From NCBI GenBank assembly GCA_902775195.1, contig CACYLQ010000022.1:1-40668 (forward strand): a stretch of 40,668 nt of DNA, read 5' to 3'. The position numbers and the translations under genes are program-made. This document shows, piece after piece, positions 33,536-40,668 of the stretch. The notes under the pieces were generated by a model. That model did not search any database. It was not told the DNA's origin and saw nothing but the letters and a program-made list of their open reading frames with translations. Position 1 is the stretch's first letter; every line of letters begins with the position of its first letter. The DNA comes from an uncultured Pseudobutyrivibrio sp. Its GTDB lineage: Bacteria > Bacillota > Clostridia > Lachnospirales > Lachnospiraceae.

Positions 33536-36500
33536 CAATAGAAAGTCTGCTACTAGATTGTTAATTATTAATTGGTCTAGGTTTCAATATGAAAATATAA
33601 GTTTGGACGGATCAACTCTTTTTACTGGTGTAAATGGAAGTGGAAAATCTACAGTACTAGATGCAATGACTTATCTACTTACAGGAAACACACAGTTTAA
33701 TACTGCAGCAAAAGACAGGGATCGAAATGTAAAAGCCTACGTAAGAGGAGATACCAAGAGTAACGAATCAAACAGATTTTTAAGAGAAGGTGATGTTGTA
33801 AGTTATATAGCAATGGAATTTTTCTCTCCAGATGAAAATGCATATATGGTTATCGGTGTAGAAATAGAATCTTCAAGTGAAAATGATGCCAGCTCAAGCT
33901 GGTTTATTTTGCGTGACACTAAAATTGAAAATATTCAATTTTGTGAGACAAAAGAAAGTATCCGTAGTATTTATCCTAAAAATAGATTGTTGGTGAAAAA
34001 CAAAAAATTAAATAGAACTGATTTTCTAGGACGTGATAAAGCAAAAGATCAAATAATAAGGAGCCTTGGTATGCGATGTGATGCAGCAATGTATAAAAAG
34101 AAGCTTCTTAAAATGATGGCATTTAATCCTGAAAATAATATAGATCAATTCATCTCAGAATGCGTGTTAGATGCTAATCCTATTGAATCCCTGAATCAGC
34201 TGAGAGAGCAAAAGGAATTATTCGAAAAAGTAAGAAATATGTATGAAAACTTACTAGAGTCGAAGGTGATTCTTGAAGAGATTGAGAGACTTTCATCTGA
34301 TTATGAAAAGAAACAGCATAATTATATGGTCAAAGATATGATTTTAGATTTACAGCGAGTAAAATTATGTGAAGAAGATTTAAAGAAAATGAATTTAAGA
34401 ATAATTCAATATAAGCAGGAATTAAAAGAACTAACTTCAAAAATAGACGCAGTTGAAAATGAAAGAAAGCTCGCTGACGAAAGATATAATGCCGCTATAA
34501 ATAACACGGACTTTCAGAACTTTACGAAATCAATAGATAATCTTAATAGGCAAATAGAAGAACTTGATAGAGAAATATGTTCGCAGGAAAAGGATATAGA
34601 AAAGCTTAGACAATTACAAAGTCTAATAGATACAGATTTGGAGTGGTTGATAGCTGATGAAGATGAACTAAAAAGTGAAATAGGTACTTTTTGCAATTAT
34701 CTATCAGAAAATGTATCTGGTAGCAAGAAAAGCGAATTATTTATTAAGCTTGTCGATGCTCAAAAAAATGCATTCAATAAATATTCTAAAATTAAATACA
34801 AAAATGAAGTTGAGAGAGAAGACTTAAAAGAACAACTTAATGAACAGGAACAAATTATAAAAAAATTGAATGCCAATATTCTACATATTCCACAGAGTAT
34901 CAGAAAGACAAAGAATATTATTCAAACTGAGCTGTTAGAGCAAGGAATAAAAACTGAAGTAAGAACCTTTGCAGAATTGGTAGCAAAAATTGAAGATGAC
35001 GGTTTTAGAGCTGCAATAGAAACTTTCTTAGGCAGGAAGAGATATAATCTTATTGTAGATGCAAAATACTGTAAAAATGTGATTGAAATTGTGCATAATA
35101 GGAAGCTATATGATGTTAATGTTGTAGTGACCGACAAATTACCAGAAAGTGATATTGTTAAAGGCTCAGCAGCTGAGATACTAAGCATTCCAAATATTTT
35201 TGCTAGAAGATATGCTAACTATCTTTTGAATGGAATTCATTTGTGTAAAAACATAGATGAGCTTCATGAATATCCATTGGGAGGACTAACAAGGGATGGT
35301 ATGTTATCAAAGAGCTACGCTATTTCATGCTTAGATTTAAAGAAAACAGAGATGTGTCTTGGTAGTGATGCTATCAAATTGCAAAAGCAACATGCTGAGA
35401 ATATGCTTAAAAAGCTAAAAGAGCAGATTGATAATTGTGTATTAGTTGAAAATGATTGCAAGCTTAAAATTGCCTTGCTTGAAAAACTAGATACCAATAT
35501 TGATAACTATAGATTTGATGCGCCTTCTTTGTTATCTAATAGTAAGTTAAGAAAAGCAGAGATAGAATCAGATAAAAGAGAATATGAACAAAATCCTGAT
35601 TTTGCACGTATTCTAATAGAGCAAGAAAAATCAAAACAATTGAAGGATGAAGCTAATAAAAAATACGATAAGTTACAGCAGGATATAGGGCGCTTAGAGG
35701 GAAGTATTAATCAATGCAATGCTGATGAGGCTAGGTTAACCGAGGAGTTATCAAAAGCAGCTGAGCTATATGATGAAAAGAAAAAGAATAATCCAGAAAT
35801 AGTTTTTGATGCAGAAGCTGAATATGGCAGGGCTTTTAAATCAAGGGGTACTATAAAGGTTGTAACAGAGAATTATGTTAAAAATCTAGCCACTGACGTG
35901 GATAAAGCTGCTAAGGTGTTAGAAGACAAACAGCTGGATTACTGTAAGATTGCCGAAACCGACAATAGTAAGCGCGGAGTAGCCTATATTCCATTCTATA
36001 GAGCAGAGCTTAGTAATTTATCAAATGTGAAGCTTGAAGAGGCAAAAAATAAAATGCATGACCAGGAGAAAAATCTTCAGAGTGCATTCATGCATGATTT
36101 CATTGGTGAAATAAATGAAGCTATAAGGTTGGCAAAAGATGAAATTGGAGCTATTAATAGAGAGTTAAAACAGATACCATTTGGACAGGATACTTATCAG
36201 TTCAAAATGAAAGAAAAGGCTGATAGAGCTATATTTTTCAGGATTAGCAGTAAGCTATCAGAATATGCGGGAGCCGATTTTTACTTAGCTAGTGGAGCTG
36301 ATGATGAAGAAATGGAGCATGACATTAAACAGTTCATGGATACTATTTTAGACGAAGAAGATGAGCTAGAGTATACAGATTATAGAAGATATTTTACTTA
36401 TGATATGGAAATCGCCAGAACGATTGATAATAAATTAGTAACATCTGATTTATCAAAAAAGCAGGGTTCTGCAAGCAATGGTGAAAAGCAGACTCCATAT

Positions 36501-36767
36501 TTCATCATTTTGGCAGCTAGCTTAATGCAATGTTATCCTAAGAATAAATGCTGTGCTAGATTAGCATTTATTGATGAGGCTTTTGCTGCATTATCAAGAG
36601 AACGTATTGAACAAATGGTTAAGTATTTTGAAGAACATGATTTTCAAGTTATATATGCTGCGCCACCTGAAAAGATTGCTAGCATTGGTCAATTCATAAC
36701 AACAACAGTTTCGCTGTATCCTAAAGGAAACTATTCATATGCTATAGAGGGACAATATGTGGGATAA
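33519..36767 (+). CDS. jetC: Wadjet SMC-like ATPase JetC (MukB-like)
   Basis: A 1082-residue SMC-family ATPase. Walker A GVNGSGKST (37-45, K43), two long coiled-coil stretches (about 230-470 and 640-900) around a hinge-like globular part (about 480-620), the signature motif SNGEKQ (G988, E989) and Walker B LAFIDEAF (D1019, E1020). In Wadjet, JetC dimers with JetA and JetB extrude DNA loops and detect small circles such as plasmids. All ATPase residues look intact. The ATG at 33519 has GAGGA six to seven bases upstream, inside jetB. It overlaps jetD by 11 bases. SbcC/RecN-type proteins have a similar ATPase, but the operon settles the assignment. Confidence 0.92.
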   Translation: MSSMNNNRKSATRLLIINWSRFQYENISLDGSTLFTGVNGSGKSTVLDAMTYLLTGNTQFNTAAKDRDRNVKAYVRGDTKSNESNRFLREGDVVSYIAMEFFSPDENAYMVIGVEIESSSENDASSSWFILRDTKIENIQFCETKESIRSIYPKNRLLVKNKKLNRTDFLGRDKAKDQIIRSLGMRCDAAMYKKKLLKMMAFNPENNIDQFISECVLDANPIESLNQLREQKELFEKVRNMYENLLESKVILEEIERLSSDYEKKQHNYMVKDMILDLQRVKLCEEDLKKMNLRIIQYKQELKELTSKIDAVENERKLADERYNAAINNTDFQNFTKSIDNLNRQIEELDREICSQEKDIEKLRQLQSLIDTDLEWLIADEDELKSEIGTFCNYLSENVSGSKKSELFIKLVDAQKNAFNKYSKIKYKNEVEREDLKEQLNEQEQIIKKLNANILHIPQSIRKTKNIIQTELLEQGIKTEVRTFAELVAKIEDDGFRAAIETFLGRKRYNLIVDAKYCKNVIEIVHNRKLYDVNVVVTDKLPESDIVKGSAAEILSIPNIFARRYANYLLNGIHLCKNIDELHEYPLGGLTRDGMLSKSYAISCLDLKKTEMCLGSDAIKLQKQHAENMLKKLKEQIDNCVLVENDCKLKIALLEKLDTNIDNYRFDAPSLLSNSKLRKAEIESDKREYEQNPDFARILIEQEKSKQLKDEANKKYDKLQQDIGRLEGSINQCNADEARLTEELSKAAELYDEKKKNNPEIVFDAEAEYGRAFKSRGTIKVVTENYVKNLATDVDKAAKVLEDKQLDYCKIAETDNSKRGVAYIPFYRAELSNLSNVKLEEAKNKMHDQEKNLQSAFMHDFIGEINEAIRLAKDEIGAINRELKQIPFGQDTYQFKMKEKADRAIFFRISSKLSEYAGADFYLASGADDEEMEHDIKQFMDTILDEEDELEYTDYRRYFTYDMEIARTIDNKLVTSDLSKKQGSASNGEKQTPYFIILAASLMQCYPKNKCCARLAFIDEAFAALSRERIEQMVKYFEEHDFQVIYAAPPEKIASIGQFITTTVSLYPKGNYSYAIEGQYVG

Positions 36768-37995
36768 ATTATCTAAGACGCAAAAAACAGTTATAAACAA
36801 GTTGATAGATAAATATGAGCGAAGCAAAATATATACTGGCGATTGTAAAGTTAATCGAAATATATTTTTGTTGCCTACAGAAGTTTTTACCGATTATGAT
36901 AGTGACTTTGCAGATGTTGAAAAGGTGTCACGGTTTGAAGACGAGCTTCGGGAGCTAAATGAAAAGGGATTGATAGATATTTCGTATGATACGAATTATG
37001 TGGTTAAGAAAATTCTTTCGATACCGGAAAAGTGGGATATGTACTATAGTCTTTTGGGGAGAGTTACAAAGAAACAAATTATAGTTGAACAAAGAGACTA
37101 TCTTGAAGATGTTCTTTGCAACAGTGAAGACACTATTATTTTAAAGTTTTGTGAAGAACAATTAAAAAGATTACATCAGGGGAAAAAGCCATCATTTAGC
37201 TTGGATGAATTAAAGGTTATTGTTGAGTTAATCAAAACAATAATAGCTAATAAGACTACTTTACTAGAAAGGGAATTATCTATTCTGAAGTTTGGAGACA
37301 GTAAAGTATTTGAAAAATGCTATAAAAGTAAGATATGTTCTATTCTTCGTAAATACGGTAATTACGAGGAGCGACTTGAAGGTATTGATGTTAAAAGTGA
37401 AGCTGAACATATAATTCTAGAAGAATACATGATTTTTGCAAACCCTTCATATATTTATTTTAAGGGAAATGGCAGAATAATGTTTCAGGATGGTCATAAA
37501 ATCAGTTTGAATAATGATATTTCTATAGGATTAATATCAGATGCTATAAGTGATATCAAGAACATAGAAATTTTTGATGATAATATTGTAACAATCGAGA
37601 ATCTTACTTCATTTAATAGGTATTTTGCTCAAAATACCTTTAGTATGTATCTCGCAGGTTATCATAATTCGGCTAAGACAAATTTCTTAAAATTGATTAA
37701 TCAACATAATCAGCGGAAGAATTGGTATCATTTTGGCGATTTAGATCCGGATGGATTTTATATATTAGAGCATTTAAAAACGACTACAAATATTGATTTT
37801 GAATCAAAGTTTATGAATGCTGAATATCTTAAAAAATATAAGCAATACACAAAAGAACTTGCGGAAAATGATAAAGTTAAAGCTAAAAACTTAATAGAAA
37901 GCGGTAAATACAAAGAAGTTCTAGAGTATATGCTTGAAAACAATTGTAAGTTAGAGCAAGAGATAATAAGTTTAGAAGAAATAACTGAGATATAA
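36757..37995 (+). CDS. jetD: Wadjet nuclease subunit JetD (toprim domain)
   Basis: A 412-residue protein. The N-terminal part (about 1-240) has winged-helix-like segments (SKTQKTVINKLIDKYERSK); the C-terminal part is a toprim domain related to topoisomerase VI/Spo11 (DUF2220 type). Metal-binding residues are visible: E281 in TIENLTSF and D328/D330/D332 in FGDLDPDGF. JetD cuts DNA that the JetABC motor has reeled in. Catalytic residues are intact, so the system looks active. AGAGGGA precedes the start, which overlaps jetC. The Fic gene follows 36 bases after the stop codon. Confidence 0.92.
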   Translation: MWDKLSKTQKTVINKLIDKYERSKIYTGDCKVNRNIFLLPTEVFTDYDSDFADVEKVSRFEDELRELNEKGLIDISYDTNYVVKKILSIPEKWDMYYSLLGRVTKKQIIVEQRDYLEDVLCNSEDTIILKFCEEQLKRLHQGKKPSFSLDELKVIVELIKTIIANKTTLLERELSILKFGDSKVFEKCYKSKICSILRKYGNYEERLEGIDVKSEAEHIILEEYMIFANPSYIYFKGNGRIMFQDGHKISLNNDISIGLISDAISDIKNIEIFDDNIVTIENLTSFNRYFAQNTFSMYLAGYHNSAKTNFLKLINQHNQRKNWYHFGDLDPDGFYILEHLKTTTNIDFESKFMNAEYLKKYKQYTKELAENDKVKAKNLIESGKYKEVLEYMLENNCKLEQEIISLEEITEI

Positions 37996-38031
37996 AGAAA
38001 AGGTGATTATATTATATGTTTGGAGGTTTCC

Positions 38032-39273
38032 ATGGAACGAGATCCATTTGAAGAATATTATAGACAGCTAGAGCCTAGTAAACGAGAAAAAGGCAATGCA
38101 TGGAATACGGCTATCGGACTACAAGCTGTCGATGGTTTGAAAACATCTGACTATTTGAAAGATACTGCTATTCGAAATATCGAAGGAGAAATATCTTTTG
38201 AAGAGGCACAAGAGTTATTAAATACATATTATGAGCATAAACCTGAAAAAGATGATAATAGGACTGAGGAAGCTGATAAAGTTTCTGCAAGAATAGCTGC
38301 TATATTATCTGAAAATGCTTTTACATTTACGCCTAACCAGTATCTTTCAATCCATAAAAGGCTTTTTAGTGGAATATATGAGCACGCTGGAACAATTAGA
38401 GATTATAATGTTACAAAAAAAGAATGGGTTTTAGATGGAGATACTGTCACTTACGGAAGTGCTTTAGACTTGAAGGAAACCTTGGAATATGATTTATCAG
38501 TTGAGCGAGAGTTTTCTTATAAAGGTTTAGATATTGATGAGGTAATAAAACATTTAGCTAGGTTTGTATCCAATCTTTGGCAGATTCATGTTTTTAAAGA
38601 AGGAAACACGAGAACGACTGCAGTGTTTTTTATTAAATATTTAAGAACTTTGGGATTCGAAGCTACTAATGATATATTTGCTGAAAATGCTTGGTATTTT
38701 AGAAATGCATTAGTAAGAGCTAATTATTCTAATTTGCAAAAAGGCATTCATGAGACTACAGAATATGTTGAGATTTTCCTTAGAAATCTTTTACTTGATG
38801 AAAATAATGAACTTCATAATAGAGAAATGCACATTAGTGGAAGGTATACGTTTAAGAGAAAACCAAACATTGGAGGCGAAAAACCAAACATTGGAGACGA
38901 AAAACCAAACATTGAATGTGAAAAACCAAACATTGAAGGTGAAAAACCAAACATTGAAGGTGAAAAACCAAATATTGGAGGCGAAAAACCAAACATTGGA
39001 GATGAAAAACCAAACATTGGAGATAAAAACGAAATAATTGAGATTATAAATCAAATTGCCTCTATATCTACATATTCTAGGAATCAAATCTATGACTTGT
39101 ATAAAGAATTAGGTGATAAAAATTATTTCGGAAGAAGAGATGTGGAAAAAGTGCTTAATTTGAAATCTTACAGAGCACATGAGATTATAAAGCTTATGCA
39201 AAATATTAATATCATATCTCCGGTAAAAGGTCATGGAAAGGGAAAGTATAGATTCAATTTACAAAATGAATAG
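38032..39273 (+). CDS. Fic-domain protein with heptapeptide repeats and C-terminal winged helix
   Basis: A 413-residue protein. The N-terminal part has a helix AIRNIEGEISFEEAQELL (about 45-62), similar to inhibitory antitoxin-type helices found beside or within Fic proteins. The Fic core carries HVFKEGNTRT (186-195, catalytic H186), a GNTRT variant of the usual HxFxxGNGR. Fic enzymes usually transfer AMP or another nucleotide to proteins. Residues 277-332 are eight copies of KPNI(G/E)xE, and the last 80 residues look like a winged-helix domain (NQIYDLYKELGD, GRRDVEKVLNLKSYRAHEIIKLM). The ATG at 38032 follows GGAGG (38022-38026). It lies 36 bases after jetD, so it is probably part of the same defence transcript. 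Confidence 0.9.
   Translation: MERDPFEEYYRQLEPSKREKGNAWNTAIGLQAVDGLKTSDYLKDTAIRNIEGEISFEEAQELLNTYYEHKPEKDDNRTEEADKVSARIAAILSENAFTFTPNQYLSIHKRLFSGIYEHAGTIRDYNVTKKEWVLDGDTVTYGSALDLKETLEYDLSVEREFSYKGLDIDEVIKHLARFVSNLWQIHVFKEGNTRTTAVFFIKYLRTLGFEATNDIFAENAWYFRNALVRANYSNLQKGIHETTEYVEIFLRNLLLDENNELHNREMHISGRYTFKRKPNIGGEKPNIGDEKPNIECEKPNIEGEKPNIEGEKPNIGGEKPNIGDEKPNIGDKNEIIEIINQIASISTYSRNQIYDLYKELGDKNYFGRRDVEKVLNLKSYRAHEIIKLMQNINIISPVKGHGKGKYRFNLQNE
38860..39027 (+). repeat. eight in-frame 21-bp tandem repeats in the Fic gene
   Basis: Eight 21-base units coding for K-P-N-I-(G/E)-x-(E/K). Units vary in the last three codons (GGE, GDE, CE, EGE) but AAACCAAACATT is nearly constant. Because the unit length is a multiple of three, gain or loss of copies keeps the reading frame. 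The repeats also leave other frames and the reverse strand open, giving artefact reading frames. Confidence 0.95.
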
Positions 39274-39276
39274 TTT

Positions 39277-39308
39277 AAAGAGCAGCCAGTGTGTTGGCTG
39301 CTCTTTTT
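39277..39308 (+). terminator. intrinsic terminator after the Fic gene
   Basis: AAAGAGCAGCCA (39277-39288) pairs perfectly with TGGCTGCTCTTT (39295-39306) around a six-base loop, followed by two more T. It starts three bases after the stop codon and closes the Wadjet-Fic transcript. Confidence 0.92.
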
Positions 39309-39348
39309 AATAAACTATGCAAATTCTGATTATCATGACGCAAATATA

Positions 39349-39606
39349 AAGTATGACAATCTTCTTTATTTAATCCAGTCATACTTGCGACCACAGTGTA
39401 AGGGATACATATCCAACTTTTAAGTATGACTATTCTGGAAAAATCAAAAAAAGATACTGGAAATCACATCATAATCACTTGCCAGTAGCAAAAGTGAGTA
39501 TCTAAAGTTCAAAATCAAGCAAAAGTCATACTTAAAAATGAAAATAATCATCTAAATCCACAAAACGAAGTATGACTACCTGCTATAAGCTATGTTTGTC
39601 ATACTT
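39349..39606. repeat. array of three AAGTATGAC/GTCATACTT inverted pairs, right flank of Wadjet-Fic island
   Basis: The 9-base motif AAGTATGAC is paired with its exact complement GTCATACTT three times: 39349-39386 (gap 20), 39422-39533 (extended to 13 pairs, 39418-39430 with 39525-39537, gap 94) and 39568-39606 (gap 21). The large middle loop contains further nested stems, AGATACT/AGTATCT (39452-39458, 39497-39503) and TCACTT/AAGTGA (39475-39480, 39492-39497), with a competing TACTGG/CCAGTA pairing. The core AAGTAT is shared with the left-flank array. Confidence 0.85.
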
Positions 39607-39653
39607 TAAAGTACAGACTCCAGGAGATAGTAGCCAAAATGACTGCAATTAGC

Positions 39654-39686
39654 ATGTCACAAGTTTTGACATATAAAAGGTCAAAA
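39654..39686 (+). promoter_or_regulatory. two overlapping dyads with TTGACA box before GH115
   Basis: ATGTCA/TGACAT (39654-39659, 39667-39672) and TTTTGAC/GTCAAAA (39664-39670, 39680-39686) share the central TTTTGAC. TTGACA (39666-39671) could be a -35 box, but no good -10 is seen 16-18 bases downstream. This looks like an operator region for a sugar-responsive regulator; that is inference. Confidence 0.4.
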
Positions 39687-39754
39687 AATGAATAGAGGTA
39701 TATTGCCTCAGTTGGTAGAATCAGTGTTATAAAATCAAAATTGGGAGAAGAATA

Positions 39755-40668
39755 ATGGCTGAATTTAATTTGTTCAAAAATGGTGTATTGGCACCTATTG
39801 TACTTGAGGACAATGGAGTACATGGTGTTAAGAAGATGGCAGGGATTTTTGCTAAGGATATTGAAAGAATTACAGGTAAGGCTCCTGAAATCACGGCGGC
39901 TATTCCAAACGCTACAAGCTTTGTTATTTATCTTGGCTTATCTGAAAGCGCTAAGGTTCAAAATGAATTTAAGGATGTAATCGATACTAAGGATATAGCA
40001 GGAAAGAGAGAGACCTACGGTATTTTCATGTTTGAAAATCCTGTATAGTAGGTAGCGATAAGCGTGGACTTACATATGGTATGTTTCATATTTCAAAAAT
40101 CATGGGAGTTTCTCCATGGTATTTTTGGGCAGATGCGAATGTAAAGAAAAAGGCAGAGGTGGTTCTTACAGATGATGTATGTATGATTTCAAAGGAACCA
40201 TCAGTACGATATAGAGGCTTCTTTATCAATGACGAGCAGCCTTGTCTTGGTAACTGGGCTAGGGAAAACTATGGAAGCATTAGCCCAGGACCAGAGCTTT
40301 ATGAGAAGATTTTTGAGCTGCTTCTTAGATTAAAGGGTAACTATATCTGGCCAGCTATGTGGCGTTCAGATTTTACACTTGATTATTTTGAAAATGCAGT
40401 GCTCGCTAATGAAATGGGAGTAATTGTTGGCGCGTCTCATCATGAGCCATGCTGCCGTTCCGGGCAGGAGTTCCAGCGTCTTAGACATGAAAATCCACAG
40501 TACGGAACAGATTGGAGCTTCTTATCTAATGCCGAAGGTATTACAGAATTCTGGAAGGATGGCTTAATTAGAAATAAGGACTTCGAAAATCTTATAACAA
40601 TTGGTATGCGTGGTGAGAATGATTCTTATCTGATGCCAGAGGATGCTACACTTGAAGATAATATCAAT
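39755..40668 (+). pseudogene. family 115 glycoside hydrolase (xylan alpha-glucuronidase), frameshifted and cut by window edge
   Basis: The N-terminal part (LAPIVLEDNGVHGVKKMAGIFAKDIERITG) reads in the frame of 39755 and stops at 40046-40048. The same protein continues one frame over from 40045 (IVGSDKRGLTYGMF, VSPWYFWAD, VRYRGFFINDEQPCLGNW, LLLRLKGNYIWPAMW) and stays open to the window end. Joining the halves needs one extra base near 40043-40045, so this is a one-base deletion or a sequencing error. GH115 enzymes remove 4-O-methyl-glucuronic acid from xylan. No signal peptide is seen, which suggests intracellular action. If the shift is real only a 97-residue fragment is made. No slippery sequence is present that would suggest programmed frameshifting. 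Confidence 0.88.

Larger units (their letters stand above)
39309..39754. other. 446-base non-coding spacer right of the defence island
   Basis: No supported gene on either strand. It holds the right hairpin array (39349-39606), an overlapping pair of dyads near a TTGACA box (39654-39686) and the ribosome binding site of the GH115 gene (GGGAGAAG, about 39743-39750). Confidence 0.7.

Noticed and set aside
33519-36767. JetC as SbcC, RecN or a housekeeping SMC
   Set aside because: The neighbouring kleisin-like, MukE-like and toprim genes with overlapping starts identify a Wadjet operon.
38750-39087. Open reading frames in other frames and on the reverse strand over the Fic repeats
   Set aside because: They exist only because a 21-bp unit without stop codons repeats eight times; none has a ribosome binding site or family resemblance.
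31070-39606. Hairpin arrays as a CRISPR or integron attC array
   Set aside because: Repeats are inverted pairs with uneven gaps, no equal-length spacers, no cas genes, and no integrase or GTTRRRY-type core sites.
39599-39823. Reverse-strand 74-residue frame next to GH115
   Set aside because: It runs over the dyads and the GH115 start, has no ribosome binding site and no recognisable features.
40030-40060. Programmed ribosomal frameshift in GH115
   Set aside because: No slippery heptamer, upstream Shine-Dalgarno-like stimulator or downstream stem was found at the break; a deletion or sequencing error is simpler.

Overview
The window is AT-rich, densely coded DNA from a Gram-positive anaerobe of the class Clostridia, most likely a rumen or gut Lachnospiraceae of the Butyrivibrio/Pseudobutyrivibrio group. 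The evidence is the low GC, AGGAGG-type ribosome binding sites, a close match to the Butyrivibrio feruloyl esterase Est1E (same catalytic triad numbering, S105/D197/H225), family 3 glycosidases with swapped domain order like those known from Butyrivibrio and Ruminococcus, and other plant-cell-wall enzymes (GH43, GH115). No rRNA, tRNA, CRISPR array, transposase or integrase was recognised.

Layout. 1-2.5 kb: housekeeping genes (YbjQ-like end, small CDGC protein, free-Met-R-sulfoxide reductase, YitT-like membrane protein, a reverse-strand zinc protein resembling flagellar YvyF). 2.6-10 kb: a LytTR response regulator and GHKL sensor kinase, a membrane-tethered domain-swapped GH3, a CTP-dependent prenol kinase-like protein and a MATE transporter. 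10-17.3 kb: two OmpR-type two-component systems. Each kinase has almost no extracellular domain, and each system lies beside a polytopic membrane protein (an 8-TM unknown and a YkvI-like protein). A small 2-TM protein and a two-domain lipoprotein follow. 17.4-24.6 kb: GH43, GtrA-like protein, a second membrane-tethered swapped GH3, and a second LytTR/GHKL pair. 24.7-31 kb: PlsY, a PNPOx-like protein, LrgA/LrgB, two alpha/beta hydrolases (one an Est1E-like feruloyl esterase), an aldo/keto reductase and a large lipoprotein. 31-39.7 kb: a defence island with a four-gene Wadjet (JetABCD) anti-plasmid/condensin system and a Fic protein carrying eight heptapeptide repeats. 39.7 kb to the end: a GH115 alpha-glucuronidase reading frame broken by one missing base and cut by the window edge.

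How the parts fit. GH43, two GH3s, GH115 and the feruloyl esterase together suggest use of feruloylated glucurono-arabinoxylan. The two LytTR/GHKL pairs, each beside a GH3, look like duplicated regulatory modules. Wadjet would act against small circular DNA by SMC loop extrusion and JetD cleavage.

The least explained feature is non-coding. The roughly 450-bp spacers on both sides of the Wadjet-Fic island hold arrays of hairpins sharing an AGTAT...ATACT stem whose inner bases differ between copies while staying complementary. Also notable are a terminator-like hairpin whose 3' arm is the ribosome binding site of the next gene (15.82-15.88 kb) and a leader hairpin before jetA that could mask its ribosome binding site.
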